From contig NZ_JAVJQO010000004.1 of NCBI RefSeq assembly GCF_040218225.1, positions 558,001-622,000 on the forward strand: 64,000 nt of DNA, in the 5' to 3' direction. The notes under the pieces were generated by a model. It did not search any database and was not told the DNA's origin. It was given only the letters and a program-made list of their open reading frames with translations. The stretch comes from Gracilimonas sp. (GTDB taxonomy: Bacteria; Bacteroidota; Rhodothermia; Balneolales; Balneolaceae). Positions 1 through 7,562 of the stretch are shown here, in pieces. A program made the translations under genes and the position numbers. Numbering within the stretch: the stretch's first letter is position 1; every line of letters starts with the position of its first letter.

Positions 1-1
1 C

Positions 2-892
2 CTTCCAATTGGAATAGGTACACTGGGGGCAGTTATTCGAATCAAGGAGCGCATTCGAAAAATGCATAAGCTGTTTGATATAGGTGCAGCGGGCCCTGTA
101 GCCGGTTTTATTGTGGCGTTGATTGTTTTATTGGTTGGCTTTGCCACATTGCCTGAGCCGGCCGAATATGTGCAAAATTTTTCAGGGCACGAAGAGCTTA
201 AAGAATATGTGGCTCAGAATGGTACTTATCCGGATTTTAAAACAGATAAGGTTGACGGACAGGGGGTTTTAACAGTTGGAAATACACTATTGTATACTGC
301 TTTGGCATCCATGTTTGAAAACGTGCCGCCAATGTGGGAGATGTATCACTATCCCTTTTTATTTGCCGGATGGCTGGGGCTGTTTTTTACAGCACTAAAC
401 CTGATGCCCGTTGGTCAGCTTGATGGGGGACATATTCTCTACTCACTTATTGGGCATAAAAAGCATAAAATTGTAGCACGGCTGTTTTTTACTATGGTTA
501 CAGCAATTGGCGGTGCTGAAATGCTTCCACTGTTGAGAGATTTAATTTCTGGTTACACTACCATGCCGCTGGCGGAATATGTGGTTTGGGGGTTTATTTT
601 ATTTATTCTGATGAACCGTGCTTTTCGCTCAGATCGATACTGGGTTTACGCAATGATGACTTTCTCTATTATCGGCTCCGTAGCTTATAATTATACAGTT
701 GGGGGAGTGGAAGCAGGGCAAGGCGACTACATATGGGTTATATGGAGTTTTTTCATCGCATTTGTAGTTGGGGTGGAGCATCCGCCGGTGGATATTGAAG
801 AAAAATTATCACCCACCCGGCGCGTGATAGGCTGGTTAAGTATGCTTATCTTATTACTCTGTATTAGTCTGAATCCAATTTATATGAATTAA
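2..892 (+). CDS. Site-2 protease family (M50) intramembrane metalloprotease, 5'-truncated by window edge
   Basis: The reading frame is open from base 2, upstream of the first ATG at 62, so the true start lies before the window. The visible part has several hydrophobic segments and the motif NLMPVGQLDGGH (about residues 119-130 counted from the ATG), which is the second metal-binding motif (LDG) of M50 proteases. The HExxH motif should lie in the missing N-terminal part. Members of this family cleave substrates within the membrane. A lipoprotein gene overlaps its stop by one base, so the two are probably co-transcribed. The substrate cannot be told from sequence. Confidence 0.85.
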   Translation, partial: LPIGIGTLGAVIRIKERIRKMHKLFDIGAAGPVAGFIVALIVLLVGFATLPEPAEYVQNFSGHEELKEYVAQNGTYPDFKTDKVDGQGVLTVGNTLLYTALASMFENVPPMWEMYHYPFLFAGWLGLFFTALNLMPVGQLDGGHILYSLIGHKKHKIVARLFFTMVTAIGGAEMLPLLRDLISGYTTMPLAEYVVWGFILFILMNRAFRSDRYWVYAMMTFSIIGSVAYNYTVGGVEAGQGDYIWVIWSFFIAFVVGVEHPPVDIEEKLSPTRRVIGWLSMLILLLCISLNPIYMN

Positions 893-1326
893 TGAAATCA
901 ATGAGAACAATACTTTTTGGTATCCTTGCAATAGGACTTTTAACTGCTTGTAATCAGCCTGAAAAGAAAGCTGAGCAAGAACAAACGCTTGATCAGCAGG
1001 TAAACAGTTTGGTGGAGGAAGCCAAGTTTGAAGATGCCATGGCTATTCTGGACGGCCGCCCAACTTCTCCGGAAGTTGTTGCTTTGAAGGAAGAAGTACA
1101 CCTGCAGCATGGAATTTACCTGATATATAATTCCGACCCTTCCCAAATGCGGGAAAATGCAAACAATGCACTGCGTGAATTTATAGCTGTGCTTGAAATC
1201 AACCCGGAGAATGAGAAAGCAATAGCAGAAACCGAACAGATTTTGGGCATTTACCGGACATTTCCAAACCGAAGCCCGGAACCAGAAATAATGGAAAAGC
1301 TAAAAGAATTAGGTTTCGAAATTTAG
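892..1326 (+). CDS. Small lipoprotein with TPR-like helices
   Basis: This 144-aa protein starts in a TAATG overlap with the protease gene upstream, which implies translational coupling. A hydrophobic N-terminus ends in the lipobox LLTAC, so it should be lipidated at Cys20 and exported. The rest is helical and acidic, and the stretch around residues 90-115 reads like a single TPR unit. An internal ATG at 901 is an alternative start. No specific function is recognised. A partner role for the membrane protease is a guess from the coupling alone. Confidence 0.7.
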   Translation: MKSMRTILFGILAIGLLTACNQPEKKAEQEQTLDQQVNSLVEEAKFEDAMAILDGRPTSPEVVALKEEVHLQHGIYLIYNSDPSQMRENANNALREFIAVLEINPENEKAIAETEQILGIYRTFPNRSPEPEIMEKLKELGFEI

Positions 1327-1328
1327 CT

Positions 1329-1414
1329 TTGTCATTCCGCACTTGATGCGGAATCTTCATAAAAAGGCAACCCAAATATGTATAAAGATTCCGGCTCAGA
1401 GGCCGGAATGACAA
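1329..1414. repeat. BIME-like paired palindromic repeat
   Basis: The 86-bp intergenic unit has outer inverted ends TTGTCATTCCG and CGGAATGACAA. Each half folds on itself: one around the loop acttgat, the other around tcaga. Two hairpins in opposite orientation inside one larger inverted repeat is the architecture of REP/BIME elements. It lies between the lipoprotein stop and smpB and could act as a transcription attenuator. A diverged copy lies at 3896-3984. Confidence 0.6.
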
Positions 1415-1429
1415 TAAGAGGGAAGTTAT

Positions 1430-1903
1430 ATGTCAGATAAGAAAACATCACCAACCATTCAAAATCGAAAGGCTCGCCACGATTATAACATCGAGGAGAC
1501 CTACGAAGCCGGTTTGGTTCTGAAAGGAACCGAGGTGAAATCGTTACGTCAGGGTAAAGCCAGCTTTGCAGATACTTTCGCATATATCCAAAATGGTGAA
1601 GTGTATTTGCGGGACATGTACATCAAGCCCTATGAACACGGCTCGTATTACAATCACGATGAAACCCGCCCCAGAAAATTACTGCTTAACAAAAGGGAAA
1701 TAAGAGAGCTTGAAAAAGCAACGGAACAAAAAGGCTATACCATTGTTCCGCTAAAGCTTTACTTCAAAAAGGGAAATGCCAAGGTGCTGATCGGTATTGC
1801 CAGAGGTAAAAAGCAGTACGATAAGAGAGATTCCATCAAAGAGAAAGATGTGAAACGCCAGATTGAGCGCAACGTGAAGGGGAATTACAAGATTAATATG
1901 TAG
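1430..1903 (+). CDS. smpB: SsrA-binding protein SmpB
   Basis: SmpB binds tmRNA and brings it to stalled ribosomes for trans-translation. The 157-aa protein is full length. It has the N-terminal NRKARHDYNIEETYEAG segment, the core GTEVKSLRQGKAS, the VPLKLYFKKGNAKV strand, and the basic tail typical of SmpB that inserts into the empty mRNA channel. The tmRNA gene itself is not visible in this window. The gene is followed directly by a convergent AT-rich insert. Confidence 0.97.
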   Translation: MSDKKTSPTIQNRKARHDYNIEETYEAGLVLKGTEVKSLRQGKASFADTFAYIQNGEVYLRDMYIKPYEHGSYYNHDETRPRKLLLNKREIRELEKATEQKGYTIVPLKLYFKKGNAKVLIGIARGKKQYDKRDSIKEKDVKRQIERNVKGNYKINM

Positions 1904-1907
1904 AAAG

Positions 1908-2090
1908 TTACTTAGTAGCTTCTTTGTTTTTTTCTTTCCACTTCTTTAATTCAGATTCTACATAATCCATGTGATTCTTAGCTAAATCTTCACCAACTTT
2001 CTTTGGGGCTTTAAAGTTCATACTACTTTTCCGTTTATATGTATCAAAATTGAAATTTTTGGAAAAGTCTATTGTTAGTAAATCTTTCAT
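1908..2090 (-). CDS. Hypothetical 60-aa basic protein, downstream partner of the Ntn-hydrolase-like gene
   Basis: This short lysine-rich ORF begins 33 bp after the stop of the Ntn-hydrolase-like gene, on the same strand, and ends 4 bp from the convergent smpB stop. It has an ATG start and no clear Shine-Dalgarno site, like most genes here. The C-terminal half is predicted helical and charged (around SELKKWKEK). It contains no recognisable domain. Position and base composition shared with the upstream gene suggest both arrived together. It could be a substrate, regulator or unrelated peptide. Confidence 0.5.
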   Translation of the reverse strand: MKDLLTIDFSKNFNFDTYKRKSSMNFKAPKKVGEDLAKNHMDYVESELKKWKEKNKEATK

Positions 2091-2123
2091 AAGACTGAAT
2101 TTAATAGAATTATTTATATCAAT

Positions 2124-3413
2124 TTAATCTTTTTTTCTGTAATAATTATTAAAAAAATGATGATTTAATTTTGGATCAAAATAATGTTTACGCTTTATCC
2201 AAATAAATCCATCACCTTTTGTTATTACAGCAACATCTACGGGGCCTCCTACCGTTTCAAGCTCATCTATTGACACTTTTCGTTTAAAGGAGGTGATATT
2301 TACTAAAGACAGTGCCATTTCAGCCAGCTCATCTAGAGGTAAATTATCAAGATTGCTTATTATAGGTTGAACAAACTTCTCATTAGTGAATTCTTCTAAG
2401 TTTTGTCTTAAGTCTTCTTTTAAGCTTTTACTGATTTTAGATATTTGCTTAGTAAGGCTTTTCTTTTTACTTGTTTCAATATCTGGTAAAGAGTCTAAAA
2501 TTTTTGAAGGGTATTCATTGATAATATCTTCTATATATTCACCAAAGAAGTTCATAAAAGCGGGGTCGATTCCTTCAATAAATCGATTAACCATTTCACT
2601 TTGAGCAAAAGGAATAATTGTGGCTAAACCCCTATTATCAGTTTCTTTAAATAATATATATTTTAGTTTTCCATCATAAAGCGCGTCAATTTTATATGAT
2701 GTAATTGATGGGAAGTACTCTTCTTCTCCAAAGCCTGCAAATACAACACCAGTGTAATTTGTCATATGCTTACAAATAACTTCAAATGTTACATGCTTAA
2801 TAAGGTCTAATTTCTTTTTTGATAGCTTAATTTTCACTTCTGCACGCTCTAAGCTCACCTCTATCAATTTGGGAATGGCCTTTTCATCCAGCAAAATATC
2901 ACTTGGTTTTAAGTCACAAATCCGGTCATTTTCTTTTAATATTTTTTTTGCTTCCTCAAAAAAGTTCATAAAAGCATCTTCAACATCACTTTGTTCGACT
3001 GTGTCACTCTCTGACTTAGAGTAAATCAACTCAAGCATATGGTTTCGAGCATTAGCGCTTAAATTAGTTGCAGTATTTATAAATGTAGTGGCTATAAAAT
3101 CAGCCCTTTCCTGTTCACTTAGAATCTGTTTCTGAATATTTCTAAGCCAGTTTAAAAAGTGCTCTGAGCAACTTTTAACTGTATCAAAGCTTTTATCACC
3201 AATATCATTACGGTAGGATTTTATTATTACCTCCCATGGTATATTCATGAATTGCGCATTATTGAAAATCATTATACCAATAGGATGGTACTTTGAAATG
3301 GTAAATAATTTATTCTCACTGCTATATATTTTACCTGAACCCCCAATAGTCACAGCGCTATCAGCAGCAAGTGCCACTGCTTTTCTGTTCATTACTGCAA
3401 TTTCCGCCGTCAT
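2124..3413 (-). CDS. Proteasome-like Ntn-hydrolase family protein, function unknown
   Basis: The 429-aa protein opens with MTAEIAVMNRKAVALAADS. This matches the mature N-terminus of 20S proteasome beta subunits: Thr directly after the initiator Met, then VALAADS, which places Asp at mature position 17, and Lys at mature position 34 (SENKLF), close to the proteasome Lys33. Removal of Met would expose Thr as an N-terminal nucleophile without a propeptide. It is twice the length of HslV or a beta subunit. The C-terminal 250 residues are helical and charged with no known domain. The gene is AT-rich relative to its neighbours and sits between smpB and rnpB with a 60-aa follower. The catalytic role is inferred from the N-terminal pattern only. 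Confidence 0.6.
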   Translation of the reverse strand: MTAEIAVMNRKAVALAADSAVTIGGSGKIYSSENKLFTISKYHPIGIMIFNNAQFMNIPWEVIIKSYRNDIGDKSFDTVKSCSEHFLNWLRNIQKQILSEQERADFIATTFINTATNLSANARNHMLELIYSKSESDTVEQSDVEDAFMNFFEEAKKILKENDRICDLKPSDILLDEKAIPKLIEVSLERAEVKIKLSKKKLDLIKHVTFEVICKHMTNYTGVVFAGFGEEEYFPSITSYKIDALYDGKLKYILFKETDNRGLATIIPFAQSEMVNRFIEGIDPAFMNFFGEYIEDIINEYPSKILDSLPDIETSKKKSLTKQISKISKSLKEDLRQNLEEFTNEKFVQPIISNLDNLPLDELAEMALSLVNITSFKRKVSIDELETVGGPVDVAVITKGDGFIWIKRKHYFDPKLNHHFFNNYYRKKD

Positions 3414-3451
3414 AATACCCTCTTTTTAGAGGTAAGTAATTGAATTAATTT

Positions 3452-3490
3452 GAAAAAACAAAACCCCGCTCTCAGCTAAGAGCGGGGTTT
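3452..3490 (-). terminator. Rho-independent terminator of rnpB
   Basis: A GC-rich stem (CCCCGCTCT pairing with AGAGCGGGG) is followed on the minus strand by a T-rich tract. It lies about 10 nt past the 3' end of RNase P RNA. Read on the plus strand it could also stop antisense transcripts. Confidence 0.85.
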
Positions 3491-3500
3491 TCATATAAAG

Positions 3501-3857
3501 TCAACAGGAAAGCCTGTAAGCCGGATTCTGTCGAGGGTAATCATTTGTCTGTCGCGTTCTACCCGATGGCGTCACGACAAGTGGCGTATACCATCTGCAT
3601 GAACTTGCACCCCGCGAGGTTTACACTGCTCCCGACCTCACGGTACGGGACGGTGAGCTCTTACCTCACCTTTTCACCCTTACCTCAAACAAGTTGAGGC
3701 GGTCTGTTTTCTGTTGCACTATCTGTCATCCCGGCATTCCTGCGGGGAAGCCTCCCCTTCGTCGGCTGAACCGAATCGGGGAGCACGGTACTTGTTGGTG
3801 TCCGGACTTTCCTCCCGGCACATAAATGTGCCAGGCGATTACCTGGCTTTCCTGTCG
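3501..3857 (-). ncRNA. rnpB: RNase P RNA, bacterial type A
   Basis: RNase P RNA is the ribozyme that matures tRNA 5' ends. On the minus strand the conserved P4 5' strand GAGGAAAGTCCGGAC, the segment ACAGAAAACAGACCGCC, the GGTAAGGGTGAAAAGGTG block and the 3' segment ending in AATCCGGCTTACAGGC are all present in order. The ends pair as P1 (GACAGGAAAGCC with GGCTTTCCTGTT). Length is about 357 nt, normal for type A. Open frames across this region on both strands are shadows of the RNA. Ends are placed from P1 and may be off by a few bases. Confidence 0.95.
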
Positions 3858-3895
3858 AATAAAGATAGGGTTTTTTAGAATAGGAATTAATAGAG

Positions 3896-3984
3896 GTCAT
3901 CTCGTGGCGAATGCCCGGGATCTGGTTGTTGAAAAGGCACGGATGGTTTTCAAAGAACCAGATTCCTGCCTGCGCAAGAATGAC
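3896..3984. repeat. Second, diverged BIME-like paired repeat
   Basis: The unit begins GTCATCTCG and ends AAGAATGAC, with an inner pair GGATCTGGTT and AACCAGATTCC. The arrangement matches the element at 1329-1414 but with more mismatches. It lies immediately upstream of the 5' end of rnpB. Confidence 0.45.
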
Positions 3985-4000
3985 AGCAACGGGTCAAAAC

Positions 4001-4031
4001 AAAAAAGGGAAGTCGACCACTTCCCTTTTTT
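4001..4031. terminator. Bidirectional-looking terminator between the coiled-coil gene and rnpB
   Basis: AAAAAAGGGAAGT and ACTTCCCTTTTTT form a perfect stem with a 5-nt loop, with A and T runs on either side. It ends the minus-strand coiled-coil/Nif3 transcript that stops at 4065. Confidence 0.85.
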
Positions 4032-4064
4032 CATAAACAATGTGCTGATCCGAAAACAATTACA

Positions 4065-4799
4065 TCAGATAGATAAGTCTTCTTTAGCTTTGTCAAAGAA
4101 AGACTGATCTACCACAATCCGCCCGCTGTTTTCATCGATGATGATCTTGTTTTTGCGGCGTACTTCAACCTGAGTTTGTGGTGGCAGCGCCATTCCCAGG
4201 GCAGCACCGCGGTCCATTGCTACAACAGCCATGCCATTATTCAAACCATCACGGAGGCGGTTATAGCTGCGCATGTAGCGGTCGTCAATCTCTTCTTCTA
4301 CCTCTTTTCTTTTCTTGAGAAGTTCTTTTTCTTCATCTTCAGTAGATTTTACAACGTCATCGAGGCTTTCGCTTTTCTCATCATATAATTTCTGAGCAGC
4401 TTCAAGTTCTTCTTTGGCCTTCTCAATTTCCGGGCCGATTTCCTCTTTACGTTTCTCTATTTCCTTAAGGCGAGACTCCGCGTTTTCGATAACCTGCTTC
4501 TGAGCTTCGATCTCTTTGGTGAGAGCATCATATTCGCGGTTATTGCGAACACTCATTTGCTGATCTTCGTACTTCTGAATTTTTTCTTCAGAGCTTTTAA
4601 GATCAAGTTGCAGGTTGTCGTACTCAACAGTAAGGTTCTGATCTTCTTCCTCAAGGTTGTTGAGCTTGGCTTCCTTGCGGGCGATGTCAGTTTCCAGATC
4701 CAGCACTTCTTCCGGAAGGTCGCCCCGAAGCTGTTTCAGCTCGTCTATGCGACTGTCAATGTATTGGAGGTTGGCTAATTTTTGTAATACTTCGTTCAT
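4065..4799 (-). CDS. Coiled-coil protein of the CT398/DUF164 family with degenerate zinc ribbon
   Basis: This protein of about 244 aa starts at the ATG at 4799 (MNEVLQKL), which sits just after the Nif3 stop; the longer frame would overlap Nif3 and is less likely. Residues 10-175 form a long charged coiled coil containing the family segment SVRNNREYDALTKEIE. The C-terminus aligns with the usual zinc-ribbon tail, but the CENCGRI-type motif reads DENSGRI, so both cysteines of this knuckle are replaced. The family is commonly found next to Nif3-like genes, as here. Its function is poorly defined. Confidence 0.8.
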   Translation of the reverse strand: MNEVLQKLANLQYIDSRIDELKQLRGDLPEEVLDLETDIARKEAKLNNLEEEDQNLTVEYDNLQLDLKSSEEKIQKYEDQQMSVRNNREYDALTKEIEAQKQVIENAESRLKEIEKRKEEIGPEIEKAKEELEAAQKLYDEKSESLDDVVKSTEDEEKELLKKRKEVEEEIDDRYMRSYNRLRDGLNNGMAVVAMDRGAALGMALPPQTQVEVRRKNKIIIDENSGRIVVDQSFFDKAKEDLSI

Positions 4800-4809
4800 G
4801 GAGTGAGTT

Positions 4810-5871
4810 TCAGCTTGGTTGAATAGTTTTCGGTTCAGGCTCCGATACATATACCTGCATCGGGTTCGTTACGGTTCGGGTTACAGATACTTCAAGTTCT
4901 TCAAATGCTTCAGAAAGTTCGTTCTTTAAAGCCTCGGCTACCGGGAATTCACTTTCATAATGGCCAACATCTACAAGTAAAAAGTTATCGGCTTCAGTGA
5001 AATAATCATGGTATTTAATATCAGCAGTTACAAAAGCCTGAGCGCCGGCGGCGATGGCTTTATCCTTCAAAAATACTCCTGCACCGCCACATACAGCCAC
5101 GCTTTTAATACGGTCAACGTTACCGGAAAATCGAATGGCCTTCACGTTCAAAGCCTTCGATACAAGGTGTAAGAATTCATTTTTGCCAATTCCTTTTTCG
5201 GGATATTCACCAATTACACCCATGCCAAAGTTTTGGGAAGTAGAGGCAAGGTCAATAACCTGGAAACTACCTTCTTTCAACATACCCTCGCTTTTGAGGG
5301 CTTTTTTAAGAACAGACACATTGTGCTGGTCAATAATAGCTTCAAAACATTTGAGCCCATCTTCGCGACTATTTACATCAAAATAGTGGGCCTCTTCTGC
5401 AGAATGGTAATTCAACAATTTCAGGACAGCATCACTGTCTTTGTGAGAAGTAATAAGACGAATCTTTCGGCTGATGGAATAATTTTTATCTAAAAACTTC
5501 AGGTTATCCAGACCCAGCATATTAGCTAATACAAAAGAAACACCATCAAGGGCAGCGTCTAAGTTCGTGTGAGCTACCAGCAAGCCTATATCATTCTTAA
5601 TAAGCTTGTAAATAATCCGGCCCTGTTCATCAGTTGGATTAATGCTTCCAATTTTACTGAAGATAAGCGGGTGATGGGCAACAATAAGTTCGCTGCCTGT
5701 TTCTATGGCTTCAGCTACAACACTGTCGGTTACATCGAGGCAGGTAAGAATAGAAGTTACCGGAGCATTTGGGTCTCCGACGAGTAATCCGACATTATCA
5801 TAATCCATTTTTACTTTGGGAGGAGCCCACTGATTAAGGAAGGTAGATATTTGCCGGATTCGGGTTGACAT
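4810..5871 (-). CDS. Nif3-like dinuclear metal centre hexameric protein
   Basis: The 353-aa protein has the NIF3 (GTP cyclohydrolase I type 2-like) hallmarks: an N-terminal DYDNVGLLVGD motif, the metal-binding VAHHPLIF, VAHTNLDAA, and the C-terminal LVDVGHYESE. The insert between the two halves (about residues 130-250) is the PII-like domain found in longer members. The start at 5871 is backed by an AAGGAG site 10 nt upstream (5881-5886). It forms an operon with the coiled-coil gene after it. The biochemical role of the family remains unclear. Confidence 0.92.
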   Translation of the reverse strand: MSTRIRQISTFLNQWAPPKVKMDYDNVGLLVGDPNAPVTSILTCLDVTDSVVAEAIETGSELIVAHHPLIFSKIGSINPTDEQGRIIYKLIKNDIGLLVAHTNLDAALDGVSFVLANMLGLDNLKFLDKNYSISRKIRLITSHKDSDAVLKLLNYHSAEEAHYFDVNSREDGLKCFEAIIDQHNVSVLKKALKSEGMLKEGSFQVIDLASTSQNFGMGVIGEYPEKGIGKNEFLHLVSKALNVKAIRFSGNVDRIKSVAVCGGAGVFLKDKAIAAGAQAFVTADIKYHDYFTEADNFLLVDVGHYESEFPVAEALKNELSEAFEELEVSVTRTVTNPMQVYVSEPEPKTIQPS

Positions 5872-6067
5872 GCTATCTATCTCCTTGCACTTTGAAACCC
5901 GACGACCTTTTGGACGGATGATGTATGAATTTGTATGCGTTCAATAAATAAGTAACCATTAATTACGATAGCCTTAGAGCTTCCAAAAATAAGGCTTATT
6001 GATGAATGATAAAAGCTTATCTTGTGGTTAATTACACAGAATCGCTAAAAAAAGAACATTTTTTGTA

Positions 6068-6772
6068 ATGAGTGACCAGGATATCGCCCAAAACCTTAAA
6101 TCAATTCAACAAAAAATTGAAAAGGCTGCTACCGAATCAGGCAGAGACCCTGACGAGATTGTCCTCGTAGCGGTAAGTAAAACCAAACCCACGGAGGATA
6201 TCCTGACGGCTATTAAAGCCGGACATTTACAGTTCGGGGAAAATCGGATGAAAGAGCTTGAAGATAAAATGGCTGAGATAGAACTGCCGGAGGTTGTTTG
6301 GCACTTTATTGGAAATCTTCAAACCAATAAAATCAAATACATTGCTGATCGGGTAGACTGGATACACTCTGTAGAAAAGGCTAAATACCTGAACGAGATT
6401 AACAAAAGAGCGGGTAACGCTGATCGGGTAATAAATGCTTTGATACAGGTGAATATTAGTGGTGAAAAGCAGAAAGGTGGCTGTGAGCCAGAAGATTTGG
6501 CTAATATTTTAAAGTCGGCACAAGATTATGAGCATGTGAGTGTTCGGGGATTAATGGGAATGGCTACTTTTGTTGATGATGCAGAAGACGTGCGTTCAGA
6601 ATTTAAACTGCTGAAACAGCTTTTTGATTCACACCAAAAATACAATGGCGGCAGCGTAAACCTGGAGCACCTTTCGATGGGCATGACCAACGACATGGAA
6701 GTGGCTATTCAGGAAGGAGCAACGATGGTGAGAATAGGTAGTGCCATCTTTGGTGAGCGCAACTATGATTAG
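6068..6772 (+). CDS. yggS: YggS/PROSC family PLP-homeostasis protein
   Basis: The 234-aa protein carries the PLP-lysine motif VAVSKTKP, the GENRMKELEDK segment, WHFIGNLQTNK, and the C-terminal LSMGMTNDMEVAI phosphate-binding loop followed by VRIGSAIFGER. Members fold like alanine racemase N-domains and buffer pyridoxal phosphate and amino-acid pools rather than catalysing a known reaction. It is divergent from nif3 with a 196-bp gap and is followed by genes for membrane/coiled-coil proteins and a DivIVA protein, a neighbourhood reminiscent of yggS-divIVA linkage in other bacteria. Confidence 0.93.
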   Translation: MSDQDIAQNLKSIQQKIEKAATESGRDPDEIVLVAVSKTKPTEDILTAIKAGHLQFGENRMKELEDKMAEIELPEVVWHFIGNLQTNKIKYIADRVDWIHSVEKAKYLNEINKRAGNADRVINALIQVNISGEKQKGGCEPEDLANILKSAQDYEHVSVRGLMGMATFVDDAEDVRSEFKLLKQLFDSHQKYNGGSVNLEHLSMGMTNDMEVAIQEGATMVRIGSAIFGERNYD

Positions 6773-6833
6773 CTTGACGCGTAGTAATTTTAAGCTATAT
6801 TTAAGAACCTTAACTAAATTCTAAGAGGGCATT

Positions 6834-7145
6834 ATGTTATTTGGATTACCATGGTATGCTGTTGTAGCATTAGCATCTGTTATAGGCGGACTTTTATATG
6901 CTTATAAAGAAAAGGAAATGGAAATGGAGGAAAAACGCCTTGGAAGCTCCCGTGAACTTAATGAAATGAGAAAGGTAGTTCACAATCTGAAATCTCGTGT
7001 GGAAAACCTGGAGGCTATTGTAACCGAAGAAAAGCGACACGCCTCTGCAAGTAATTCTGATTCACTGAGTGATATTGAAATTGAGGATGAAGTTGAAGGT
7101 CAAAATTCCGATAATATCGGTTCAAAAAGGAAAACAAGAGCTTAA
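6834..7145 (+). CDS. Small membrane-anchored coiled-coil protein (PspB-like architecture)
   Basis: The 103-aa protein has one N-terminal transmembrane helix (about residues 3-22) followed by a charged coiled coil (25-70) and an acidic tail. A purine-rich AGAGGG lies upstream of the ATG. The layout recalls PspB but no diagnostic motif is present. It precedes a second protein of the same design and then a DivIVA protein with tight spacing, suggesting one operon for envelope or division-site organisation. Confidence 0.65.
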   Translation: MLFGLPWYAVVALASVIGGLLYAYKEKEMEMEEKRLGSSRELNEMRKVVHNLKSRVENLEAIVTEEKRHASASNSDSLSDIEIEDEVEGQNSDNIGSKRKTRA

Positions 7146-7160
7146 TATACTGGAGTAACT

Positions 7161-7517
7161 ATGCCTGAAGAAATTATGATTTTATCGATTGTTGCAATCG
7201 TATTTGGAACAGGGCTGACAGCCTTGGTTTTGACCGGCATATACAATCTTATAAAAGCAAAAATCGATCAAGGGAAAAATTCTTCTGGAGATATAAACCC
7301 TCAGTTTTTCAAAGCGTTGGGCGAGTTTAAAAAGAATACAGAACGGCGTATTTCCAGTCTTGAAGAAGCGGTTGCTGATATTGAAGAAGAACGCTATCTG
7401 GTTGATGACGGAGAGAAGTCGATGCCGGAAATTGAAATAGAAGAAGAGGAAGTTCGTTCAACATCTAAAAAAGAAAAAGATGAGGATGGAAATCTCAGGA
7501 ACATGTTAAACGAATAA
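7161..7517 (+). CDS. Small membrane-anchored coiled-coil protein, second of pair
   Basis: The 118-aa protein begins with a transmembrane helix (about residues 6-30), then a helical segment around FFKALGEFKKNTERRISSLEEAVADIEEE, then an acidic, low-complexity C-terminus. It starts 15 bp after the preceding gene, whose architecture it repeats. A PspC/LiaF-type relationship cannot be shown. The function is unknown. Confidence 0.65.
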   Translation: MPEEIMILSIVAIVFGTGLTALVLTGIYNLIKAKIDQGKNSSGDINPQFFKALGEFKKNTERRISSLEEAVADIEEERYLVDDGEKSMPEIEIEEEEVRSTSKKEKDEDGNLRNMLNE

Positions 7518-7562
7518 ATGGTATTTTAATTAAGCTTTAAGGTCCACAAAAAACACTTGGTT

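Noticed and set aside
3717-3760. A GTCATCCCGGCATTCCTG-like stretch inside rnpB that resembles the BIME-like repeats
   Set aside because: It falls in the variable P10-P12 region, where the stems can be drawn as normal RNase P pairing, so an insertion of the repeat is not needed.
3685-4107. Open frames on both strands across the region upstream of the rnpB terminator
   Set aside because: They run through RNase P RNA and the palindromic repeat; conserved RNA structure explains the sequence and no protein motif is present.
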